From positions 1 through 41,043 of the forward strand of contig DFBX01000050.1 in NCBI GenBank assembly GCA_002366795.1: a stretch of DNA of 41,043 bases. The letters run 5' to 3'. Both the position numbers and the translations under genes were made by a program. The notes under the pieces were generated by a model. It was not told the origin of the DNA. It saw nothing but the letters and a program-made list of their open reading frames with translations, and did no database searches. The first letter of the stretch is position 1. Every line of letters begins with the position of its first letter. This DNA is from Rhodobacteraceae bacterium UBA3069. Lineage in GTDB: Bacteria > Pseudomonadota > Alphaproteobacteria > Rhodobacterales > Rhodobacteraceae. Shown here in pieces: positions 32,926 through 41,025 of the stretch.

Positions 32926-34287
32926 TTACTTCTTGCCCGGCGTGCCGTCGAACTTCTTTTCGATCCCGTCCCAGCAGTCGATGTAATCGTCCTGAAGCGG
33001 CGCCTCTTGCGCGGCGAATTGCGTCAGGTGCTGAGGGAAGCGGGTTTCGAACATGAAGGACATGGTATTGTCGAGCTTTTCGGGCTGAAGATCGGCGTTG
33101 GACGCGCCTTCGAATGCGTTGTTGTCCGGCCCGTGGGGGATCATCATGTTATGCAGGCTGACACCGCCGGGCGCAAAACCTTGGGGTTTCGCATCGTATT
33201 GCCCATAGATGTTGCCCATCAATTCCGACATGATGTTCTTATGATACCACGGCGGGCGGAAGGTATCTTCGGCCACCATCCAGCGTTCGCGGAACAGGAC
33301 AAAGTCGATATTGGCGGTGCCGGGCACGCCGGAAGGGGCGGTCAGAACCGTAAAGATCGACGGGTCGGGATGGTCGAACAGGATAGAGCCGACGGGGCAA
33401 TAGGTGGTCAGGTCGTATTTCACCGGCGCGTAATTGCCATGCCACGCGACCACGTCCAGCGGCGATTGCCCGATGGTGGTCTGGTGGAACTGTCCGCACC
33501 ATTTCACGGTGACGGTGGACGGGACCTCGCGGTCCTCGAACGCGGCAACGGGAGTTTTGAAATCGCGGCGGTTGGCCATGCAGTTCGCGCCAATCGGGCC
33601 ACGGCCCGGCAGTTCGAATTTCTGGCCGTAGTTTTCGCAGACAAAGCCGCGCGCGGGGCCGTCCGGCACTTCGACCCGATACAGCAGACCGCGCGGGATG
33701 ATGGCGATTTCCTGCGGTTCCAGATCAATGATTCCCAGTTCGGTGCAGAACCGCAAACGCCCTTCTTGCGGGACGATCAAAATTTCGGAATCGGCGGAAA
33801 AGAAATAGCTGTCCACCATGGATTCGGTAACCAGATAGATATGGGTTGCCATGCCAACCTGCGTGTTCACATCGCCCGCCGTGGTCATGGTCCGCATGCC
33901 CGTCATCCAGTTCAGCGGCTGGTCGGCATGGGGCATGGGATCCCAACGATATTGACCCAGCGAGATCACGTCCGGGTCCACGTTGGGCGCGGATTTCCAG
34001 TAAGGCAGGTCGATTTTCGTGTAGCGGTGCGAATGCTTGACCGAGGGGCGAATGCGGTAGCACCAAGTGCGTTCGTTCTGGTGGCTGGGCGCGGTGAACG
34101 CAGTGCCGGTCAGCTGTTCGCCATACAGGCCGTAATTGCATTTCTGCGGGCTGTTCATGCCTTGGGGCAGGGCACCGGGCAGTGCCTCTGTTTCGAAATC
34201 ATTGCCGAAACCGGGCATATAGCCGGGGGTCGTGCCCTGCGGGGTGGGGGCTTGGGTAAATTCGTGCGGTTTGGGCTGGTCATTCAT
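32926..34287 (-). CDS. hmgA: Homogentisate 1,2-dioxygenase
   Basis: A 453-residue non-heme iron dioxygenase that opens homogentisate to maleylacetoacetate. Conserved blocks include GFGNDFETEALPGALP, CYRIRPSVKH, and the metal region PPWYHKNIMSELMGNIYG (His and Glu ligands) with NMMIPHGPD (third His). Length is normal. GGGAGGATGCGATA precedes ATG 34287; ATG 34320 is too close to the operator. First gene of the - strand operon and divergent from a MarR gene, 79 bases apart. Confidence 0.97.
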   Translation of the reverse strand: MNDQPKPHEFTQAPTPQGTTPGYMPGFGNDFETEALPGALPQGMNSPQKCNYGLYGEQLTGTAFTAPSHQNERTWCYRIRPSVKHSHRYTKIDLPYWKSAPNVDPDVISLGQYRWDPMPHADQPLNWMTGMRTMTTAGDVNTQVGMATHIYLVTESMVDSYFFSADSEILIVPQEGRLRFCTELGIIDLEPQEIAIIPRGLLYRVEVPDGPARGFVCENYGQKFELPGRGPIGANCMANRRDFKTPVAAFEDREVPSTVTVKWCGQFHQTTIGQSPLDVVAWHGNYAPVKYDLTTYCPVGSILFDHPDPSIFTVLTAPSGVPGTANIDFVLFRERWMVAEDTFRPPWYHKNIMSELMGNIYGQYDAKPQGFAPGGVSLHNMMIPHGPDNNAFEGASNADLQPEKLDNTMSFMFETRFPQHLTQFAAQEAPLQDDYIDCWDGIEKKFDGTPGKK

Positions 34288-34326
34288 TATCGCATCCTCC
34301 CATGCAGTATTTGGTTGCATCGTTAA

Positions 34327-34344
34327 TGGTTGATTTTGTAACCA
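34327..34344. promoter_or_regulatory. Candidate operator between hmgA and the divergent marR
   Basis: TGGTT (34327-34331) and AACCA (34340-34344) form an 18-base inverted repeat, with a further GGTTG copy 17 bases to the left (34313-34317) in the same spacer. It sits where MarR would overlap both start regions. Binding is inferred. Confidence 0.45.
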
Positions 34345-34366
34345 ACAAGCCGGAGGGACAAAAAAG

Positions 34367-34807
34367 ATGAATCCAGAAGACTTCGATTTGGGCGGGTTCC
34401 TGCCCTACCTCCTGAACCAGGCGGCAGAGGAAAGCAGCCTGTCTTTTCAAAGGGTATACAAGGATCGCTACGGGATGCTGCGCACCGAATGGCGCGTGCT
34501 TTTCCACCTTGGCCTATACGGGCGCATGACCGCGTCCGAGATTGGAATGCGGTCGAAAATGCACAAGACCAAGATAAGCCGCGCGGTTTCCGCGCTGGAG
34601 GATCGCCGATTCCTGACCCGTGAGCGGGACACCGGCGACCGTCGGCAGGAATATCTGGAACTGACAAACGCAGGGCGCGCCGCCTATGACGACCTGCGCG
34701 AAGTGGCGCGCAAGCACGACGCGGTCTTGGTGGCCACGTTGAGCGACGAAGAGGAACAGACCCTGCGCACCGTGCTGCGGCGGCTGGCCAAGATGGACCC
34801 GGCTTAG
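34367..34807 (+). CDS. MarR-family regulator of the homogentisate operon
   Basis: A 146-residue winged-helix protein. The DNA-binding core runs through RTEWRVLFHLGLYGRMTASEIGMRSKMHKTKISRAVSALEDRRFL (read as adjacent segments) with the wing RERDTGDRRQEYLELT. Divergent placement next to hmgA suggests it controls that operon and itself, possibly with homogentisate as ligand. GGAGGGA precedes the ATG. Its stop overlaps the mipZ stop by four bases, so transcription converges there. Confidence 0.87.
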   Translation: MNPEDFDLGGFLPYLLNQAAEESSLSFQRVYKDRYGMLRTEWRVLFHLGLYGRMTASEIGMRSKMHKTKISRAVSALEDRRFLTRERDTGDRRQEYLELTNAGRAAYDDLREVARKHDAVLVATLSDEEEQTLRTVLRRLAKMDPA

Positions 34808-35613
34808 AACGTCACCTCGACACCGGGCAGGTTCAGCGCCTTCACAAGGTCGCGCAACTCCTGCCGCGCGGCGACGTTGGAGATGTTCAGCCCCTTCACC
34901 CCGATGTCTTTCAAATCCAGCAGGGTCAGGCCACGCGGGAACAGTTCGCGGAAGATCACACGTTCGTTGAACCCCGGCGCGACGCGGAAACCGATGCGTT
35001 TCGAAAGCATATCGAGCGCGTTTTCCATCTTTTGCTTGTTGACCATCTGTTGCGCCCCCATCCGGTTGCGCAGCACGATCCAGTCGATCGGTTTCAGCCC
35101 GGCCTGCGCGCGCAATTGCCGCGCTGACCAGACCATTTCGGAATAAACCGAGGGGCCAAGGATTTTCATGCCGTCGCTGTCCACGCGCGCCAGCAGGTCG
35201 AAGTCGATGAAACTGTCGTTCAGCGGTGTGATCAGCGTGTCGGCAAGGCTGTGCGCCACTTGGGAAAGCCGTGTGTGCGATCCGGGGCAGTCGATCAGGA
35301 TGAAATCGCTGTCCGGCTCCAGCGCGGCAACGGCGGCGGACAGGCGGCGGTCGTAGATATTCTCGCCCGGTTGCAGGCTGGCTTGATCCACCTCGGGCAG
35401 GTCACGGTAATTCGGTGTGGGAAGGTCCAGCCCCGAAACCTCCAGAAACTTGCGGCGGTTTTCGACATAGCGGCCAAAGGTTTTTTGCCGCAGGTCCAGA
35501 TCCAGCACGCCAACCCGGTGACCCATGCGCGACAGGGCCGTGGCCACGTGCATCGACACGGTGGATTTCCCCGCGCCGCCCTTTTCATTTCCGACGACAA
35601 TAATATGCGCCAT
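34804..35613 (-). CDS. mipZ: MipZ division-plane ATPase
   Basis: A 269-residue ParA/MinD-type ATPase. The deviant Walker A is GNEKGGAGKST with signature K11 and K16; the switch and Walker B segments are VLDLDLRQKTFGRYVENRR and ILIDCPGSHTRLSQVAH. These match Caulobacter MipZ, which binds ParB at the poles and inhibits FtsZ away from midcell in alphaproteobacteria without MinCD. AGGGGACAAGA precedes the ATG. It stands alone with 144 bases of upstream sequence, and I found no clear promoter in it. Confidence 0.93.
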   Translation of the reverse strand: MAHIIVVGNEKGGAGKSTVSMHVATALSRMGHRVGVLDLDLRQKTFGRYVENRRKFLEVSGLDLPTPNYRDLPEVDQASLQPGENIYDRRLSAAVAALEPDSDFILIDCPGSHTRLSQVAHSLADTLITPLNDSFIDFDLLARVDSDGMKILGPSVYSEMVWSARQLRAQAGLKPIDWIVLRNRMGAQQMVNKQKMENALDMLSKRIGFRVAPGFNERVIFRELFPRGLTLLDLKDIGVKGLNISNVAARQELRDLVKALNLPGVEVTF

Positions 35614-35757
35614 TCTTGTCCCCTATCGCTGCCGCTTTTGGCTGCTTTGGCTCAGGCTATGGTGCCTGCGCCCCTTTGCAAAGAGTTGTTCACCCATCCG
35701 GTTGGCTTCATTGGCATGTGTTGCACGAATATGGAAGTGCGATCTGTCCGGGGCGGG

Positions 35758-36813
35758 TTAGGGCATGTCTGGCAGAAGCGCGCGGATCGCATCCGGCGGC
35801 AGGGTGCCGTTCAGCCGGTCGGAGCTTTCGACCGTGCCGCAAAGCCGGTCGATCGCGGTGGCCATGATGTTTGCCTGTGTATTGTCCATCTCCTCCATCC
35901 GGCGCGGAGAAGGGGGGCGGCCACGCGATTTCGATGTGGTCAGGGACGACATCTCTTGCTGGTTCAACCAACGGGTCATCAGTGCGTTTCCTGCCGCGTA
36001 ACGCTGTTCCAGCTGGTCCATTTCGTCCTGGTTGAACCCGTTGAACGGCTTGTCCGGCAGGTCCTTGAATGCATCCAGCACGGCCAGTGACCAGCTTTGC
36101 CGCTGCGCATCAGAAAGATCGCCGACCTGATGCGCGATGCGGTTTGCCAGCAGCACGCCCAATTCGCCCAATGACGGGTTCGCATGGCCGACGGTGAAAT
36201 CGGTGTCATCGGGAAACCGGTCGCGCAGGCCAAGTTTTGTCATCAGGTGTTCCGGCATAGAGACGGCGCGATCAGGCAGGGGGTAGACGCCGACGCGCAG
36301 ATCAAAGCCCGCCGTCTTGATCGTTTGCAGGCAGGCGGCCCAGTTTTCGCGGTCATCCAGGATGTTGTCCATCGGCGCGGTCAAATCTATCCGTTTGCGA
36401 AGCCGCTTGCTGCGCTGGGCAACCGACGAATTGATGCGGTCAATCTGGTTGCGCACATAGATTACAGCGCAAATCCGGAACCCGCGATTCCTGAACAGGG
36501 CCGCGCAGCGCCGCATATGGCCCTGCGCCGCGAAGGTCGAAAATTTTTCGGCCGAAATCAGGATGTCGCTGTCTTGCCCGATTAGCCATTTTGCAAAGCC
36601 ATGCCTGGCTTCCGCGCCATCGGCGGGCAATTCCGCCGCAGGCAGGCACAGAGCATTGGCCAGGCGTGGCGCATTGCCGGTGGCACCCACATGGGCGGTG
36701 GGCACGGCGATACCTGCGGTCGCCAGCGTTGCGTCATGCGCGGCGACCCATGCCTGGATGGCAGAACTGCCGGTCTTGTTCGCCCCCATGTGCAGGTATG
36801 CTGTGCGCGTCAT
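35758..36813 (-). CDS. Sulfotransferase-like protein (third copy)
   Basis: A 351-residue P-loop protein of the sulfotransferase fold. The 5'-phosphosulfate loop is HMGANKTGSSAIQ; ILISAEKFST corresponds to the LISAE block in the paralogs at 38753 and 39538. ICAVIYVRNQIDRINS is the likely 3'-phosphate-binding strand and helix. A Ser/Arg/Pro-rich segment follows near residue 300. The acceptor is unknown; a cell-surface polysaccharide is a reasonable guess for this family. The ATG at 36813 follows GAAGGGCCAACG. It is 121 bases after rpmE on the same strand, behind a terminator hairpin, so probably independently transcribed. Confidence 0.8.
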   Translation of the reverse strand: MTRTAYLHMGANKTGSSAIQAWVAAHDATLATAGIAVPTAHVGATGNAPRLANALCLPAAELPADGAEARHGFAKWLIGQDSDILISAEKFSTFAAQGHMRRCAALFRNRGFRICAVIYVRNQIDRINSSVAQRSKRLRKRIDLTAPMDNILDDRENWAACLQTIKTAGFDLRVGVYPLPDRAVSMPEHLMTKLGLRDRFPDDTDFTVGHANPSLGELGVLLANRIAHQVGDLSDAQRQSWSLAVLDAFKDLPDKPFNGFNQDEMDQLEQRYAAGNALMTRWLNQQEMSSLTTSKSRGRPPSPRRMEEMDNTQANIMATAIDRLCGTVESSDRLNGTLPPDAIRALLPDMP

Positions 36814-36885
36814 CGTTGGCCCTTCGTGGTATGGTTGAAGGTGTAATCCGCGTTTGGTTGCGTTGACAAGCACCGGAAATGCAAA

Positions 36886-36905
36886 CGCCGCCCCAAGGGG
36901 CGGCG
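36886..36905 (-). terminator. Terminator hairpin of the rplS-rpmE transcript
   Basis: CGCCGCCCCAAGGGGCGGCG is a perfect 20-base palindrome, 29 bases past the rpmE stop, followed on the - strand by TTTGCATTT. A strong stem with a short T-rich tail fits a terminator. Confidence 0.65.
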
Positions 36906-36934
36906 CTGCGTCGTCGATATACGGGGGGGTGGGA

Positions 36935-37156
36935 TCAGAAACCCAGGCCGGCGTATTTGTTCTTGAACTTCGACACACGGCCGCCAGCGTCCATCAGGCG
37001 CGAGGTGCCGCCATTCCATGCCGGGTGCACGGTGGGGTCGATATCCAGCGACATGGTGTCGCCTTCCTTGCCCCAGGTCGAACGCATCTTGATGATGGTG
37101 CCATCGGTCATTTTCACGTCGATGAAGTGGTAATCGGGATGGATATCCGCTTTCAT
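36935..37156 (-). CDS. rpmE: 50S ribosomal protein L31
   Basis: A 73-residue ribosomal protein with the L31 pattern MKADIHPDYHFIDVKMTDGT, WGKEGDTMSLDIDPTVHPAW and GRVSKFKNKYAGL. The zinc-binding Cys residues of the C+ form are absent, so this is the zinc-independent C- form. AAGGAGCCCTGTC precedes the ATG. It follows rplS by 11 bases. Confidence 0.96.
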   Translation of the reverse strand: MKADIHPDYHFIDVKMTDGTIIKMRSTWGKEGDTMSLDIDPTVHPAWNGGTSRLMDAGGRVSKFKNKYAGLGF

Positions 37157-37167
37157 GACAGGGCTCC

Positions 37168-37551
37168 TTACGCTTCTGCGCCCGAACGGGGCTTATAGTT
37201 GGTGACTTCTGCGATACGTGCGGATTTACCGCGACGTGCGCGAAGGTAATACAGTTTCGAGCGGCGAACGCGGCCACGGCGCACGACTTCGATGCTGTCG
37301 ATATTGGTCGAATGCAGGGGGAACACACGTTCCACGCCTTCACCGAAGGAAATCTTGCGAACGGTGAACGAGCCGGCAATGCCTGCGCCGTTCTTGCGGC
37401 TGATGCAAACGCCTTCGTAGTTCTGAACGCGGGTGCGGGTGCCTTCGGTCACTTTGTAACCGACGCGAATGGTGTCGCCGGCTTTGAAATCGGGAATTTT
37501 CTTCCCGAGGGCGGCAACTTGTTCCGCCTCGATCTGTGCGATCAGGTCCAT
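37168..37551 (-). CDS. rplS: 50S ribosomal protein L19
   Basis: A 127-residue protein at the 30S-50S interface. It matches L19 throughout: IPDFKAGDTIRVGYKVTEG, RVQNYEGVCISRKNGAG, FTVRKISFGEGVERVFPLHS and VRRGRVRRSKLYYLRARRGK. ATG 37551 follows AGGAGTGTATCAG; the longer frame to 37812 is noncoding spacer. It is preceded by a 358-base structured spacer after trmD. Confidence 0.97.
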   Translation of the reverse strand: MDLIAQIEAEQVAALGKKIPDFKAGDTIRVGYKVTEGTRTRVQNYEGVCISRKNGAGIAGSFTVRKISFGEGVERVFPLHSTNIDSIEVVRRGRVRRSKLYYLRARRGKSARIAEVTNYKPRSGAEA

Positions 37552-37909
37552 CTGATACACTCCTATGCTGCTTGCGGTTCGTCCCGCAAAGTTTTCCGCG
37601 CCCCAGAGCTCTTGGTCTTCTTCCGGGTCCCGCTGTTGCAGCCCGCCAGAGATCGTTGCGACTTTTCCTTTATATCTGCCCCGCGTCCCACCCATGCGCC
37701 GAAGAAAGTGCGGGCAATGGAAATAGCAAAACAGGCCCGATGGGCGATTCCGCCCCGGACGCGCGGTGTATAGGGTGGAAGATGCAGTGTGGCAAGGGGG
37801 TTCCATTGCCACGGGCGTGATCGGAGGGCACTGGCCCTCCGGTGGTCCCGAACGTGTCCGGGCTTTGGCCGGACGGGGCCGGGACCGCTCTTGTTCCCCT
37901 TGTTAGGTA
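37552..37909 (-). other. Structured 358-base spacer between trmD and rplS
   Basis: No supported gene. On the - strand, just after trmD, a nested two-stem element (GGTCCCG/CGGGACC outer at 37844-37886, GTCCGG/CCGGAC inner at 37856-37874) is followed by a perfect hairpin GGAGGGC-ACTG-GCCCTCC (37823-37840). The remainder, to 37564, is less GC-structured. The spacer could hold the trmD terminator, an rplS promoter, or a ribosomal-protein leader; which one cannot be settled by eye. Confidence 0.5.
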
Positions 37910-38743
37910 TTACGCGCTTTCGGGATCGATTCCGTATTTTGCGCAATAGGCGGCCCACAGGTCGGGGCGGCGCTGCTTGGTGATTTCCTGCGCCATGTCC
38001 TTGCGCCATTCGGCGATCTTGCCATGGTGGCCAGACATCAGGATTTCGGGGATGGGCAGGCCGCGCCATGTGGCGGGGCGGGTGTATTGCGGGTGTTCCA
38101 GCAGGTGGTCGGAAAAGCTTTCTTCCTCGGTCGAGGCGTCGTTGCCCAGAACGCCCGGAAGCAGCCGCACGGTGGCGTCGATCAGTGCCTGCGCGGCCAG
38201 TTCCCCGCCGGTCATGACGAAATCGCCCAGGCTGACCTCCATCATATCGTAATGGTCGATCACCCTTTGATCCAGACCCTCGAACCGGCCACAGACAAGG
38301 ATCACCCCGTCCGTCACCGCCAGTTCTTGCGCCATCTGCTGGTCCAGCTTACGGCCACGCGGCGACAGGTAGATCACGCGGCCCAGCCCCTTCGCATCCT
38401 CCAGCGCGTCGTCCAGCGCAGCGGACATCACATCAGGACGCAGCACCATGCCCGCGCCGCCACCGGCGGGTGTGTCATCGACATTGCGGTGCCGCCCTTG
38501 GCCATAGTCGCGCAGGTCATAGGTTTTCAGTTGCCACTTGCCTTCGTCCAGCGCCTTGCCGGTCAGCGATTCCCCAAGGATGCCGGGGAACGCCTGCGGC
38601 AAAAGGGTGATCACACGCGCTGTCCATGCCTTGGCCAGATCGGGGCGGTCGGTCATCAGCTCGCGCGGTTTCAGCGTGGGGCGTACGGCGATGCGCCCGT
38701 GGCTGCGGGCGGGTTTGGCGGGTTGGTCGGGCGTGTCATTCAT
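37910..38743 (-). CDS. trmD: tRNA (guanine-N1)-methyltransferase
   Basis: A 277-residue SPOUT methyltransferase that makes m1G37 in tRNA. Visible blocks are WTARVITLLPQAFPGILGESLTGKAL, DDTPAGGGAGMVLRPDV, VIYLSPRGRKLDQ, LVCGRFEGLDQR, and the trefoil-knot region GDFVMTGGELAAQ with EESFSDHLLEHPQYTRPATW. An N-terminal extension of about 35 residues before the conserved core is usual in Rhodobacteraceae. It begins nine bases after the second sulfotransferase-like gene. Confidence 0.96.
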   Translation of the reverse strand: MNDTPDQPAKPARSHGRIAVRPTLKPRELMTDRPDLAKAWTARVITLLPQAFPGILGESLTGKALDEGKWQLKTYDLRDYGQGRHRNVDDTPAGGGAGMVLRPDVMSAALDDALEDAKGLGRVIYLSPRGRKLDQQMAQELAVTDGVILVCGRFEGLDQRVIDHYDMMEVSLGDFVMTGGELAAQALIDATVRLLPGVLGNDASTEEESFSDHLLEHPQYTRPATWRGLPIPEILMSGHHGKIAEWRKDMAQEITKQRRPDLWAAYCAKYGIDPESA

Positions 38744-38752
38744 GGTGTTGAT

Positions 38753-39541
38753 CTAGCCATCTTCCGGCCCGTTGGAAAGGGGCGCAGCGCGCAGCAGGGC
38801 CTGTTTTGCCGCGCGGCGGCGGGCGCGGTCGGGTTCCGTGCGGTTTATGTGCAGCAATTGCGGCAGCAGATCCGGCGCGGGGCGGGTGTTGCGGGGCGGT
38901 TCGGGGCGCAGCCCATCCAGCGGGATTTGGGCAAGCGCCAGCAGCGGGGCGGCGGGGCCAAGCGGTTGGTTGGATTTTAACGGGATCAGCGTCAGCGGCA
39001 GGCCGGTTTGTGCGGCAATGCCCTGCGCCACACAGGTCAGGTCCACCGGCCCGATCCGTGCCGCGAAGTCGGTGTAATCCTCGGTCATCGACGATGATTT
39101 CACATGCTCCCAATACGCAGATTCCAGCCACTCTGCACCGTCCCGGACGCCGTAGGCCAGCCGCAGGTCCGGTGCCTTGCGGTGGCGGTGAAACGCGGCA
39201 GCCAATTCGCCAATCAGGGGCGCGGTGGCGGAATAGTCGTCGATCCCCGCGCGCCCCGGCATATGGCCTGACAGTTCTTCGGCCGACAGGATCAGCGCGC
39301 GGCGTCGCACATGGGTAAGGCTTTGCGCCAGGTCGTCGGCGCGGCGCGCGAATTTCGCCAGGGTGATCGGATCGCGCCAGGTGGAATAGCCGCGCGCGGC
39401 GGATATCAGCGCGTCCATCCGGCCTTTCAGAACCACCACCGCATGGGGTTTAAGCGCCGCCCGGTGTCCTTTCAAAAACCGCTGCACGGTCGAGGTTCCG
39501 GTCTTGTGGAACCCGGCGTGGATCACGATCGGGTGGCTCAT
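38753..39541 (-). CDS. Sulfotransferase-like protein (second of tandem pair)
   Basis: A 262-residue protein with the phosphosulfate loop IHAGFHKTGTSTVQ and the block LILSAEELSGHMPGRAG. YGVRDGAEWLESAYWEHVKSSS is the probable 3'-phosphate-binding strand/helix. It is clearly paralogous to 39538-40323 and distantly to 35758-36813. The C-terminal part is Pro/Arg-rich. The ATG overlaps the stop of its partner (39538-39541), and trmD starts nine bases after its stop, so it is coupled inside the rimM-trmD block. The acceptor is unknown. Confidence 0.82.
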   Translation of the reverse strand: MSHPIVIHAGFHKTGTSTVQRFLKGHRAALKPHAVVVLKGRMDALISAARGYSTWRDPITLAKFARRADDLAQSLTHVRRRALILSAEELSGHMPGRAGIDDYSATAPLIGELAAAFHRHRKAPDLRLAYGVRDGAEWLESAYWEHVKSSSMTEDYTDFAARIGPVDLTCVAQGIAAQTGLPLTLIPLKSNQPLGPAAPLLALAQIPLDGLRPEPPRNTRPAPDLLPQLLHINRTEPDRARRRAAKQALLRAAPLSNGPEDG

Positions 39542-40323
39542 TCGTCCTGCCGCAGCATCACCGTGCGTTTCAGATCGTGCAGGTCCGCGCGGGGGATGTC
39601 GCGCGCGTTCAGCTGGCGCAATTCTTCAAGCTTGTGCGGGGGCAGGGATTTGTTGCTGGGCGGTTCAGGCTGGATCGCGCGGCGCATCTGCTGCGACGCA
39701 CCGACCAGATCCAGCAGCGGGTCCAGCGGGCCAAGCGGCCCGTTTGCGTGATCCTCCAGCCGCCAGTGGTGCAGCATCGCACCCTCGGGTAGGGAATCGC
39801 GGACCGCTTCGGCATCGGCGGTCAGATCGGTCGTCGCGGCCATGCGCGCGGTGAATGCATCGCGCGTTTCGACCGACCGCGTCGCGCGGATGTTCTGCGC
39901 ATGGGCGGATCGCATCCACGGCCCCGCCTCGCGGGTCGAGAAACAGAAATCCAGCGCGATACCGGGGAACATTTCCTGCGCGATTTCGGCCCATGTTGCC
40001 AGCAGGGCGGGGGCCGCATCATAACGCAGCAGCCGGTGTCGCCCCGGCATATGGCCGGCCAGATCCTCGGCCGAGATCAGGGTGGGGCGGGTATCATCGC
40101 GGTCCAGCCCGGCCATCCAGTCGGCCAACTCGAACTGATACAGAGACATTTCCAATGGTTCGCGCCGGATTGACCAGGCCCGCGCTGCCTCGCAAATGGC
40201 GCGGATGCGTCCGCGCATATAGATGCTGAATTCGCTTTCGATCAGGGCGCGATTACTGCGCAGCATCATCTGCACGCTGGTGGTTCCGCTTTTGTGGAAC
40301 CCTGCGTGGACGATCATCCGCAT
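39538..40323 (-). CDS. Sulfotransferase-like protein (first of tandem pair)
   Basis: A 261-residue protein with VHAGFHKSGTTSVQ as the phosphosulfate loop, LISAEDLAGHMPGRH, and CFSTREAGPWMRSAHAQN as the probable 3'-phosphate region. Pairwise similarity to the next gene is obvious along the first 115 residues (HAGFHK, GRIRAI/GRMDAL, SAED/EL, GHMPGR). It starts three bases after rimM ends, so it is translated from the ribosome-maturation transcript. Sulfation or a related transfer to surface glycans is only a guess. Confidence 0.82.
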   Translation of the reverse strand: MRMIVHAGFHKSGTTSVQMMLRSNRALIESEFSIYMRGRIRAICEAARAWSIRREPLEMSLYQFELADWMAGLDRDDTRPTLISAEDLAGHMPGRHRLLRYDAAPALLATWAEIAQEMFPGIALDFCFSTREAGPWMRSAHAQNIRATRSVETRDAFTARMAATTDLTADAEAVRDSLPEGAMLHHWRLEDHANGPLGPLDPLLDLVGASQQMRRAIQPEPPSNKSLPPHKLEELRQLNARDIPRADLHDLKRTVMLRQDE

Positions 40324-40326
40324 GGC

Positions 40327-40827
40327 TTAGAAATATCCCTCGGGCGGGTCGGCGATGATGCGCCCTGCGGTCAGGTCCACGGTGGGCACGATGGCCATGG
40401 TGAAAGGCAGCAAAACGGTGCTTTTCAGGTTCGGCCCGTGGATTTCCAAAAGGTCGCCCGCGCCGTGGTTCTGCACCGATTTGACATGGCCCAGAACATT
40501 GCCGCCGGTATCGCGCACCTCTAGCCCGATCAGGTCGGCATGGTAATATTCATCATCGGGAAGCGAGGGCAGGCGGCCCCGCGGCACGAACAATTGAACG
40601 CCTTTCAGGGCATCGGCATCTTCCTTGGTGCGCACATCCGACAGGCGCGCGGCCATGCCGTTTTGCAACTTGCGCACCACGCGAACGGTGATTTCGCGCC
40701 CGTCCTCGGTTTGCAGGGGCGAATATTCCTCGATCGCTTCGGGATCGGCGGTGAAGCTTTTGATGCGCGCCTCGCCATTGACGCCAAACGCGCCCGAGAT
40801 CACACCCACGCAGATCAGATCGCTCAT
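40327..40827 (-). CDS. rimM: Ribosome maturation factor RimM
   Basis: A 166-residue 16S rRNA processing factor that binds S19 during 30S assembly. The N-terminal domain has VGVISGAFGVNGEARIKSFT; the PRC-barrel domain has HADLIGLEVRDTGGNVLGHVKSVQNHGAGDLLEI, and the terminal IIADPPEGYF is typical. ATG 40827 overlaps the stop of the upstream small gene (ATGA). Length is normal. Confidence 0.96.
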   Translation of the reverse strand: MSDLICVGVISGAFGVNGEARIKSFTADPEAIEEYSPLQTEDGREITVRVVRKLQNGMAARLSDVRTKEDADALKGVQLFVPRGRLPSLPDDEYYHADLIGLEVRDTGGNVLGHVKSVQNHGAGDLLEIHGPNLKSTVLLPFTMAIVPTVDLTAGRIIADPPEGYF

Positions 40828-41003
40828 TCGTTCAGCCCTTTCGCACCAATGCACACCCCGTCTTGTATTGCGCCGCCCGCCGCCTCGCAAGCGTCGGCCT
40901 GACGGTTGCGTTCAGACAACAGCCCTGCCGCGAAGGCGATCAGCACAAAGGTGGCCAGACGAGCAAGGCGAAAGAACGGGGCAATGAGGATACGGGGGAG
41001 CAT
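40824..41003 (-). CDS. Small single-span membrane protein upstream of rimM
   Basis: A 59-residue protein: a basic start MLPRILIAPFFRLAR, one membrane helix LATFVLIAFAAGLLS, then a short tail with two Cys (ADACEAAGG, DGVCIGAKG) that would face the periplasm. ATG 41003 has AAAGGCAGCCC before it; the ATG at 41033 falls in the terminal repeat. Its stop overlaps rimM. In many Rhodobacterales rpsP comes before this point; here the window ends. Function unknown. Confidence 0.65.
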   Translation of the reverse strand: MLPRILIAPFFRLARLATFVLIAFAAGLLSERNRQADACEAAGGAIQDGVCIGAKGLNE

Positions 41004-41025
41004 GGGCTGCCTTTTAGAGGTTAAG

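Noticed and set aside
33007..34326. A 439-codon frame antisense to hmgA
   Set aside because: hmgA is unmistakable on the other strand; the antisense product has no family features and no ribosome binding site.
34804..35613. Plasmid-type ParA
   Set aside because: The DLDLRQKTFGRYVENRR segment and lack of a ParB gene or parS sites fit MipZ rather than a partition ATPase.
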